From an uncultured Oscillospiraceae bacterium (GTDB lineage Bacteria; Bacillota; Clostridia; Oscillospirales; Oscillospiraceae), in NCBI GenBank assembly GCA_944385645.1, contig CALWYA010000025.1:1-12780 (forward strand): 12,780 bases of DNA, in the 5' to 3' direction. Both the position numbers and the translations under genes were made by a program. The notes under the pieces are model-generated. The model worked only from the letters and a program-made list of their open reading frames with translations, ran no database searches and was not told the origin of the DNA. Below are positions 5,206 through 11,320 of this stretch, piece after piece. Each line of letters begins with the position of its first letter. The stretch's first letter is position 1.

Positions 5206-7080
5206 TTATGCCTGATAGGCGGCGAACTCCTCCCCCTCCGGCTGGGTAAAGACCCGGGCGAAGGTGTCGGCGTCCATGGTCTCGTGGTCCAGGAGATACC
5301 GGGCGGTGAGCTCCAGCTGGGGCCGGCACCGGCGAAGGATCTCCCCGCAGCGGGCGTGGGCCCGGTCCACGATGGCCTTCACCTCCTGGTCGATCTGGCC
5401 GGCCACCTCCTCGGAGTAGGTGCGGGCCTGGGCCATGGTGCGGCCGATGAAGATCTCGTCGCTCTCGTTGCCATAGGCGATGGTGCCCAGCCGGTCGCTC
5501 ATGCCGTACTTGGTGACCATGGCCCGGGCGATCTGGGAGGCCTTCTGGATGTCGCTGGAGGCCCCGGTGGAGATGTCCCCCAGCACCAGCTCCTCGGCGG
5601 CCCGGCCCCCCAGGCACACGGCGATGCGCTCCTCCAGCTCCTTCCGGGACAAATAGGCCTTGTCCTCGTTGGGCAGGGAGATGGTCATGCCGCCGGCGGG
5701 GCCCCGGGGAACGATGGTGATCTGGTGCACCGGGTCCTGGGAGGGCAGCTCGTGGATGACCACGGCGTGGCCCGCCTCGTGATAGGCGGTGAGCCGCCGG
5801 GCGTGCTCGGTGACCACCCGGCTGCGCTTCTCCGGGCCGGCGATGACCTTCAGCATGGCGCTGTGCAGGTCCTCCCGGGTGATATATTTCCGGTCGTCCC
5901 GGGCGGCCAGCAGGGCCGCCTCGTTGAGCAGGTTCTCCAGGTCGGCCCCGGTGAAGCCGGCGGTGGCCCGGGCGACCTGATTCAGGTCCACGTCGTCCCC
6001 CAGGGGCTTCTGCTTGGAGTGGACCTTCAGAATCTCCTCCCGGCCCCGGATGTCGGGCAGGCCCACATAGATCTGCCGGTCAAAGCGCCCGGGGCGCAGC
6101 AGGGCGGGGTCCAGGATGTCCTGCCGGTTGGTGGCGGCCAGGACGATGACCCCCTCGTTGGAGCCGAAGCCGTCCATCTCCACCAGCAGCTGGTTCAGAG
6201 TCTGTTCCCGCTCGTCGTGGCCGCCCCCCAGACCGGCCCCTCTCTGGCGGCCCACCGCGTCGATCTCGTCGATGAACACGATGGCGGGGGCCTCCTTCTT
6301 GGCCTGGTCGAACAGGTCCCGGACCCGGCTGGCCCCCACGCCCACGTACAGCTCCACAAAGTCGGAGCCCGAGATGGACAGGAAGTGGACGCCGGCCTCC
6401 CCGGCCACCGCCTTGGCGATAAGGGTCTTGCCGGTGCCCGGCGGGCCCACCAGCAGCACCCCCTTGGGGATGCGGGCCCCCAGGCTGGAATACTTCTGGG
6501 GGTCCCGGAGGAACTCCACGATCTCCTGCAGCTCCTCCTTCTCCTCGTCCGCCCCGGCCACGTCGGCGAAGGTGACCTTCTTGGCCTGATCGGACAGGGT
6601 GCGGGTGCGGGCGCGGCCGAACCGGGAGGCCCCGGGGGCCCCGCCTCCGCCGGCAGCGGCGTTGCGCTGCCGGACCATCCACACCCAGAACAGGACGACC
6701 ACGGCGATGACCACCCCGTAGGGGATCAGGTTGTACCACCAGGCGCTCTCCACCCCCGGGGGAATGTCATAGCCCAGCAGGATGCCCTCGGCGTACTGGC
6801 TGTCCCACAGCTCGTGGAGGTCCTGGTACAGCCAGTCGGGCCGGGCCACCTGATAGGTGACGGTGGCGGAGCCGGACTCCTGATTTCCCCGGAGGGTGAG
6901 GGTCAGGGTGTTGTCCTTCAGGGTGAAGTATTCCACCTGCTCCTGGTAGAAGCAGGTGAGGATCTCGCTGTAGGTGGGGGAATCCTCCCGGTCCATCTGC
7001 TGGAGCGTGCTGAAGGTGAACACCAGCATCAGGGCCAGCAGCAGATAGAGGGTGAGGTCCCGGGGGGTGAAGCGTCTCAT
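5206..7080 (-). CDS. ftsH: ATP-dependent zinc metalloprotease FtsH
   Basis: A 624-residue membrane-anchored AAA+ protease that degrades misfolded membrane proteins and short-lived regulators as a hexamer. Residues about 10-26 and 114-137 are the two membrane helices, with an extracytoplasmic domain between them. The AAA module has Walker A GPPGTGKT (212-219), Walker B IVFIDE (267-272) and the second region of homology ending RPGRFDR (329-335) with the arginine fingers. The protease domain has HEAGH (434-438) and the third zinc ligand aspartate in STGASSD (D510). All key residues are present. I chose ATG at 7080; an in-frame TTG at 7086 would add two residues but sits only 4 bases from the AAAGG. 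The gene follows hpt by 43 bases, the conserved tilS-hpt-ftsH order. Confidence 0.97.
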   Translation of the reverse strand: MRRFTPRDLTLYLLLALMLVFTFSTLQQMDREDSPTYSEILTCFYQEQVEYFTLKDNTLTLTLRGNQESGSATVTYQVARPDWLYQDLHELWDSQYAEGILLGYDIPPGVESAWWYNLIPYGVVIAVVVLFWVWMVRQRNAAAGGGGAPGASRFGRARTRTLSDQAKKVTFADVAGADEEKEELQEIVEFLRDPQKYSSLGARIPKGVLLVGPPGTGKTLIAKAVAGEAGVHFLSISGSDFVELYVGVGASRVRDLFDQAKKEAPAIVFIDEIDAVGRQRGAGLGGGHDEREQTLNQLLVEMDGFGSNEGVIVLAATNRQDILDPALLRPGRFDRQIYVGLPDIRGREEILKVHSKQKPLGDDVDLNQVARATAGFTGADLENLLNEAALLAARDDRKYITREDLHSAMLKVIAGPEKRSRVVTEHARRLTAYHEAGHAVVIHELPSQDPVHQITIVPRGPAGGMTISLPNEDKAYLSRKELEERIAVCLGGRAAEELVLGDISTGASSDIQKASQIARAMVTKYGMSDRLGTIAYGNESDEIFIGRTMAQARTYSEEVAGQIDQEVKAIVDRAHARCGEILRRCRPQLELTARYLLDHETMDADTFARVFTQPEGEEFAAYQA

Positions 7081-7123
7081 AGGCAAACGACCTTTCCGCG
7101 ATTTGAGAGGGGAGGGGCGGCGC

Positions 7124-7678
7124 TCAGCCGCCGTAGACCTCCGGCTTCAGGATGCCGATGTAGGGCAGGTTGCGGTATTTCTCGGCGTAATCCAGGCCAT
7201 ACCCCACCACGAAGGCGTCGGGGATGGTGAAGCCGGTGTAGTGGACCTCCACCGGCTTGACCCGGCGCTCCGGCTTGTCCAGCAGGGTGCACAGCCGGAT
7301 GGTGGCGGGGTGCCGGTGGTCCAGCAGGCGCAGCAGGTAGTGCAGGGTGTTGCCGCTGTCCAGAATGTCCTCTACCACGATGATGTGCCGGCCGGAGATG
7401 TCCTCGGACAGGTCCTTGGTGATCTGCACCTGGCCGCTGGAGGAGGTGCCCTTTCCGTAGGAGGACACCGCCATGAAGTCCAGGGTGCAGGGCAGGTCGA
7501 TGGCCCGGCACAGGTCGGCCATGAAGATGAAGGAGCCCCGCAGGACACTGATGAGCATGATCTCCTTGCCGGCGTAGTCCCGCTCGATCTGGCGGGCCAG
7601 CTCCTGTACCCGGGCCTTCAGCTGCGCCTCGGTAAATAACACTTCCTGAATATCCTGTTCCAACATGGCGGGCTTCAT
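7124..7678 (-). CDS. hpt: Hypoxanthine phosphoribosyltransferase
   Basis: A 184-residue cytoplasmic purine-salvage enzyme that converts hypoxanthine (and usually guanine) plus PRPP to IMP or GMP. The PRPP-binding motif VVEDILDSGNTL is at 101-112 with the acidic pair E103/D104 and the catalytic-base position D107. The flexible loop holds SSYG (72-75). The purine-binding C-terminal part IPDAFVVGYGLDYAEKYRN (152-170) is near identical to the Bacillus family pattern. ATG at 7678 overlaps the tilS stop as ATGA, which suggests translational coupling. The alternative ATG at 7666 would give 180 residues, nearer the usual N-terminus, but neither has ideally spaced Shine-Dalgarno sequence. tilS lies upstream and ftsH downstream. 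Confidence 0.95.
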   Translation of the reverse strand: MKPAMLEQDIQEVLFTEAQLKARVQELARQIERDYAGKEIMLISVLRGSFIFMADLCRAIDLPCTLDFMAVSSYGKGTSSSGQVQITKDLSEDISGRHIIVVEDILDSGNTLHYLLRLLDHRHPATIRLCTLLDKPERRVKPVEVHYTGFTIPDAFVVGYGLDYAEKYRNLPYIGILKPEVYGG

Positions 7679-9090
7679 TCCTTTCCAGTTTGTTCAGCTT
7701 GGGGGGCGGGGGAGAGGGTGATGTGCCAGGCCCCGGCGCCCCGTTTGGGGCAGAAGGCCCGGTCCGGGCCCAGGCCGCCCGCGGCGGCGATTTGTCCCCC
7801 GCAGGCAAAGACAGGCAGGAGCCCCCGGAGGTGCCGGGGGACCTTCTCCTGGATCATCCATTTTTTCAGCGATTTCTCCGGACGCCCGGCCAGGGCCAGC
7901 CGGTCCCCCGTCTGCCGGGGGCGCAGGGTGAGGGATGGGGCGGACGCCCGGTCCAGCCAGAAGTCCCAGGGCCCCTGGGGCTGTCCCCCATAGACCGCCG
8001 GGGCGCAGACGACGTGCCACCGGCCCCAGGTCAGCTCCCCCGGCAGGGGGAGGGGGGCGGGGTCCGGCGGGGCAGCTCCGGGCTCCCGGACCAGCTCCAA
8101 CCGGCCGTAGCACCGGCGGGCCAGGGTCCCGCGGGGCAGGTCCACCCGGGCGGAGGGGTCCTCCCCCCGGCACAGGTCCAGCACCGACTCCAGGTGGACC
8201 CGGGCGCAGTTCTGGTCGCCCCCCCACAGCTCCCCCAGCAGCAGCCGAACAGTTCGGGCGGCCACAGGGGCGGGGGCGCCGGCCAGGGCGGCCGCCTCCA
8301 GCGAGAGGCCGCCCTCCACAGGGCTGGCCTGATCGGCCAGTGCCCGGGCCAGCCCGGTCAGGCAGTCCTCATCGGCTCGGAGCAGGGACATGGACTCGCC
8401 CGCCCGGGCCAGAAAGCCGGGGAAGAGCTCCTCCAGCACCGGGATCACCTGGTGGCGGACCCGGTTGCGGGCGAAGTCGTCCGAGGCGTTGGAGCTGTCC
8501 TCCATGTGGGGCAGGGCGTAGTAGGCCAGATAGTCCTCCACCTCTTGGCGGGAGGTGGACAGCAGGGGGCGGATGAGCGCCCCCCGGGCCGGGGGGATGC
8601 CCCCCAGCCCCCGCAGCCCGGTCCCCCGGGCCAGGTGGAGAAGCAGGGTCTCGGCGTTGTCGTCGGCGGTGTGGGCGGAGGCGATCCGGTCGTCCCACGC
8701 CTCCCGGGCCACCTGGCGCAGAAAGGCGTACCGCGTATCCCGGGCGGTCTCCTCCAGGCCGGTCCCCCGGGCCCGGGCCTGGCCGGCCACGTCGCCGGAG
8801 CCCAGAAACAGGGGGACGGGGGGGAGAACCCGCCCGTCGGGCAGCCGCTGGGCCCCGCAGCACAGGGCCACGAACTGTTCCACGAAGGCGGCGTCCCGCC
8901 GGGACTCCTCCCCCCGGAGCTGGTGGTCATAGTGGGCGGCGGCCAGGGAAAAGCCCAGCCTGGGCCGCAGGCGGTACAGGGCGTGGAGCAGGCACACCGA
9001 GTCGGCCCCGCCGGACACGGCGCACAACACGGCGCTCCCCGGGGGGATCAGGTTCAGCCGCCGGATCAGTTGTTCCATGGATTCGAGCAC
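7675..9090 (-). CDS. tilS: tRNA(Ile)-lysidine synthase TilS
   Basis: A 471-residue enzyme that attaches lysine to C34 of the CAU-anticodon tRNA-Ile using ATP, changing its decoding from AUG to AUA; it is essential in most bacteria. The PP-loop motif SGGADS is at 26-31. The catalytic helices contain HTADDNAETLLLHLARGTG (140-158), and RNRVRHQVIP (208-217) follows, as in the family. A C-terminal TilS_C domain with LRPRQTGDRL and KSLKKWMIQEKVP lies near the end. The start is GTG at 9090, supported by GGGAGG 6 bases upstream; ATG at 9078 is the alternative. Upstream extension to 9219 would run into dnaB and is rejected. It starts 23 bases after dnaB and overlaps hpt by 4 bases. Confidence 0.95.
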   Translation of the reverse strand: MLESMEQLIRRLNLIPPGSAVLCAVSGGADSVCLLHALYRLRPRLGFSLAAAHYDHQLRGEESRRDAAFVEQFVALCCGAQRLPDGRVLPPVPLFLGSGDVAGQARARGTGLEETARDTRYAFLRQVAREAWDDRIASAHTADDNAETLLLHLARGTGLRGLGGIPPARGALIRPLLSTSRQEVEDYLAYYALPHMEDSSNASDDFARNRVRHQVIPVLEELFPGFLARAGESMSLLRADEDCLTGLARALADQASPVEGGLSLEAAALAGAPAPVAARTVRLLLGELWGGDQNCARVHLESVLDLCRGEDPSARVDLPRGTLARRCYGRLELVREPGAAPPDPAPLPLPGELTWGRWHVVCAPAVYGGQPQGPWDFWLDRASAPSLTLRPRQTGDRLALAGRPEKSLKKWMIQEKVPRHLRGLLPVFACGGQIAAAGGLGPDRAFCPKRGAGAWHITLSPAPQAEQTGKE

Positions 9091-9096
9091 GGCGGC

Positions 9097-9102
9097 CCTC
9101 CC
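9097..9102 (-). promoter_or_regulatory. Ribosome binding site fixing the tilS GTG start
   Basis: GGGAGG on the minus strand lies 6 bases before GTG at 9090 and 18 bases before the next ATG at 9078. It makes GTG the likelier start. Confidence 0.7.
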
Positions 9103-9113
9103 TCTTGCGCGGT

Positions 9114-10466
9114 TTACTCTTCCCGCTGCCACTCCAGGTCGTTGAAGGTGGTGAACTCGGGCTGCCACTGCAGCTCTACCATCCCGGTCTCCCCGTGGCG
9201 GTTCTTGGCGATGATGCACTCGGCCAGATTGGGGTTCTCGGTGTCCCGGTTATAGTACCCCTCCCGGTAGAGGAACAGGACGATGTCGGCGTCCTGCTCG
9301 ATGGCCCCCGACTCCCGCAGGTCGGACAGCATGGGCCGCTTGTCCTGGCGGGACTCGTTGGCCCGGGACAGCTGGCTCAGGCACAGCACGGGGACGTTCA
9401 GCTCCTTGGCCATGATCTTCAGGGAGCGGGAGATGTCGGAGACGATCTGCTGCCGGTTTTCGTTGCCCCGGCTCTTGCCTCCGGCGGACTGCATCAGCTG
9501 CAGATAGTCGATGATGACCAGCCCCAGGTTGTCCACCCGGCGGCACTTGGCGTTGATGTCGGCCACCGTGACGCTGGAGTCGTCGTCGATGAGGATGGTG
9601 GACCGGTTCAGGGAGTCGGCGGCGGCGGCCACGCTCTCCCAGTCCTGCTCGGACAGCTTGCCGGTGACCAGCTTCTTGTTGTCCACGAAGCACTCGCTGG
9701 AGATCAGCCGCAGGGCCAGCTGCTCCCGGCTCATCTCCAGGGAGAAGAAGGCCACGTTCTTACCCGACTTCTTGCCGGCGTTGAGCAGAATGTTCAGGGC
9801 CATGGAGGTCTTGCCCATGCCGGGGCGGGCGGCCAGCAGGATCAGGTCCGACTTGTTCAGGCCGGAGATGGCCCGGTCCAGGTCCCGCAGGCCGGTGGAC
9901 AGGCCGGGGATGGCCGACTCGCTGGCGGCCAGCTCCCCCAGCCGGTCGTACACGTCGATGAGGACGGTGGAGATGGGGGTGAGCCCCCGGGCGGCCTTGC
10001 CCTGGCGGATGGCGTAGATGCGCTGTTCGGCGGCCTCCAGGATGTCCTGGCCGGTGTCGGTGCCCTGCTGGATCATGGCGGTCAGATCGCCGGCGGCCTC
10101 AGCCACCCGGCGCAGCAGGGTCTTGTCCTTGAGGATGTCGATATACTCCCCCACATTGGCCGCGGTGGGGGTGATGTCCATGAGCTGGAGCAGGTAGTTC
10201 CAGGAGTTCTCCTGGTAGTACCCGTTCTGCTTCATGTGCTCCAGCACGGTGAGCGGGTCGATGGTGAGGGAGTAGTTGAACATGGAGTAGATGGTCTCGT
10301 AGATCTCCATGTTCTGCTGCCCGTAGAAGTCGTCCGGGCGCAGCTTGTCAATGACCTCCGGGATACACCGGGGGTCGATGAGCATGGAGCCCAGCACCGC
10401 CTGCTCCGCCTCGTTGGAGTGGGGCAGCTGCTTCAGCAGAAGCTCGTCTTCAGTTGGCACGTACAT
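9114..10466 (-). CDS. dnaB: Replicative DNA helicase DnaB
   Basis: A 450-residue hexameric 5'-3' helicase that unwinds DNA at the replication fork; the orthologue is called DnaC in Bacillus. The N-terminal DnaB domain (SNEAEQAVLGSMLID, about 17-31) binds primase. The C-terminal RecA-like domain has Walker A ARPGMGKT (213-220), FFSLEMS (240-246), Walker B VIIDYLQLM (317-325), LSQLSRA (363-369) and DLRESGAIEQDAD (382-394). The length is typical and no intein is present. ATG at 10466 was chosen: AGGGG lies 5 bases upstream, while GTG at 10469 is only 2 bases from it. rplI precedes it as in other Bacillota, but a MITE-like element of about 264 bases separates the two. I see no clear promoter of its own. 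Confidence 0.97.
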   Translation of the reverse strand: MYVPTEDELLLKQLPHSNEAEQAVLGSMLIDPRCIPEVIDKLRPDDFYGQQNMEIYETIYSMFNYSLTIDPLTVLEHMKQNGYYQENSWNYLLQLMDITPTAANVGEYIDILKDKTLLRRVAEAAGDLTAMIQQGTDTGQDILEAAEQRIYAIRQGKAARGLTPISTVLIDVYDRLGELAASESAIPGLSTGLRDLDRAISGLNKSDLILLAARPGMGKTSMALNILLNAGKKSGKNVAFFSLEMSREQLALRLISSECFVDNKKLVTGKLSEQDWESVAAAADSLNRSTILIDDDSSVTVADINAKCRRVDNLGLVIIDYLQLMQSAGGKSRGNENRQQIVSDISRSLKIMAKELNVPVLCLSQLSRANESRQDKRPMLSDLRESGAIEQDADIVLFLYREGYYNRDTENPNLAECIIAKNRHGETGMVELQWQPEFTTFNDLEWQREE

Positions 10467-10483
10467 CACCGCCCCTGCGTGAG

Positions 10484-10517
10484 AATTAGCAATTAGGAAT
10501 TAGGAGTTAGGAATTGG
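10484..10517. repeat. Left terminal inverted repeat, heptamer-built
   Basis: Reads as five degenerate 6-7-base units: AATTAGC, AATTAGG, AATTAGG, AGTTAGG, AATTGG. It pairs with 10714-10747 with three mismatches. Its AT-rich composition contrasts sharply with the surroundings. Confidence 0.8.
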
Positions 10518-10713
10518 CCGTTAATGGGGAGTATCACCTTTGTAGGGGCGCACAGCGTGCGCCCGTCCGTACCTTCCCCTTGGGGGGAAGGTGCCCCCGA
10601 AGGGGGCGGATGAGGGGGCGTCATACGGGACGCCTCCGGTCAACAGGATCCCCCACCCGGCTTTGCCGGAAGCTCCCTTTGACAAGGGTCCGGGGTGTTT
10701 GTCGTCTGATCCC

Positions 10714-10747
10714 CCAATTTCTAACTCCTAATTCCTCATTCCTAATT
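10714..10747. repeat. Right terminal inverted repeat, heptamer-built
   Basis: On the minus strand it reads AATTAGG, AATGAGG, AATTAGG, AGTTAGA, AATTGG, matching the left repeat in 31 of 34 positions. It ends 2 bases before the inverted repeat that overlaps the rplI stop. Confidence 0.8.
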
Positions 10748-10749
10748 TG

Positions 10750-10783
10750 GAGGAGAAATAAGCCTTCCGGCTTATTTCTCCTC
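10750..10783 (-). terminator. 15-bp stem-loop overlapping the rplI stop codon
   Basis: A perfect 15-bp stem (10750-10764 with 10769-10783, loop TTCC) in which the 5' arm of the minus-strand transcript encodes the last codons and TAA of rplI. The 3' arm contains TTATTT, but no T-run follows it (CAAATT instead). It may be a weak terminator, a 3'-end processing or stability hairpin, or a by-product of the adjacent element. The structure is certain and its role is not. Confidence 0.5.
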
Positions 10784-11221
10784 GATGACCATCACGTTGA
10801 CGGTCCCCACGACCTCGTACCCCAGCTTCGCCTTGATCTGATAGCCGCCGCAGGCCTTGATGGGCTCGTCCAGCACCAGCCGGGCCTTGGGGATGTTCAC
10901 CCCGTGCTGGGCGGCCAGGGCCTCGGAGACCTCCTTGGCGGTGACGGCGCCGAACAGGCGGCCGCCCTCCCCGGCCTTGGCGGGGATCTTCACCATCAGG
11001 CCCTCCAGCTGCTTGGCGGTGGCCTCGGCCTGGGCCTTCTCGGCGGCCTCCTGGGCCTTGCGGGCCTTCTCCTGCTGCTTCATGGTGTTCAGGTTCTCGG
11101 CGGTGGCCGTCACGGCCAGCTTCCGGGGGAGCAGGAAGTTCCGGGCGTACCCGTCGGACACCTCCACCAGCTGGCCCTTCTTGCCCTGGCCCCGCACGTC
11201 CTGCTGTAAGATCACTTTCAT
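10772..11221 (-). CDS. rplI: 50S ribosomal protein L9
   Basis: A 149-residue protein bL9 of the large ribosomal subunit, where it binds 23S rRNA near the L1 stalk and limits frameshifting. The N-terminal RNA-binding domain (1 to about 50) carries the signature KKGQLVEVSDGYARNFLLPRK (14-34). A long charged, Ala/Lys/Glu-rich helix (about 45-75) joins it to the C-terminal domain (about 80-147). The length matches the family. The ATG at 11221 has a perfect AGGAGG 8 bases upstream. gdpP ends 99 bases upstream, the conserved gdpP-rplI-dnaB order. The stop codon is inside a 15-bp hairpin. Confidence 0.97.
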   Translation of the reverse strand: MKVILQQDVRGQGKKGQLVEVSDGYARNFLLPRKLAVTATAENLNTMKQQEKARKAQEAAEKAQAEATAKQLEGLMVKIPAKAGEGGRLFGAVTAKEVSEALAAQHGVNIPKARLVLDEPIKACGGYQIKAKLGYEVVGTVNVMVIEEK

Positions 11222-11261
11222 GTCTGTTTCCTCCTAATCGATTTTTTCTGACTTATGTTCT

Positions 11262-11292
11262 GTGTTTCCGCCCCCGCAGGGGGCGGAAACAC
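11262..11292. repeat. Palindromic repeat, copy 2
   Basis: A 31-base hairpin with a perfect 14-bp stem and a GCA loop on the plus strand, located between gdpP and rplI. It matches 3362-3392 at 27 of 31 bases, and two of the four differences form a compensatory pair. On the minus strand no T-run follows directly, so it is not a plain terminator, though it could trim gdpP transcript levels relative to rplI. Confidence 0.65.
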
Positions 11293-11320
11293 CCATTCTG
11301 CATTTTGTTTTCTGAATTTT

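Larger units (their letters stand above)
10484..10747. mobile_element. MITE-like element between rplI and dnaB
   Basis: A 264-base non-coding element is bounded by 34-base terminal inverted repeats (10484-10517 and 10714-10747) that match at 31 of 34 positions. The interior has several strong hairpins: GGGCGCAC/GTGCGCCC (10546-10564), ACCTTCCCC/GGGGAAGGT (10571-10592) and GCCCCC/GGGGGC (10593-10607). No transposase or open frame of note is inside. Similar GC-rich palindrome blocks are, from memory, dispersed in gut Oscillospiraceae genomes. No clear target-site duplication is visible. It occupies almost the whole gap between rplI and dnaB, so transcription of dnaB from the gdpP-rplI promoter would have to pass through it. 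This entry also accounts for the gene-free stretch 10467-10771. Confidence 0.75.

Noticed and set aside
5056..7230. Plus-strand open frame of 724 codons over ftsH
   Set aside because: Antisense shadow; the minus-strand FtsH motifs are complete.
9091..9219. Upstream extension of TilS to 514 residues
   Set aside because: It overlaps the dnaB coding end; GTG at 9090 has a well-placed ribosome site.
7690..9255. Plus-strand open frame of 521 codons over tilS
   Set aside because: Antisense shadow rich in Gly and Pro with no recognisable domain.
9105..10496. Plus-strand open frame of 463 codons over dnaB
   Set aside because: Antisense shadow; DnaB motifs on the minus strand are intact.
10595..10660. 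Possible dnaB promoter inside the MITE-like element (TTGACC...TATGAC)
   Set aside because: The spacer is only about 12 bases, too short for a sigma-A promoter.
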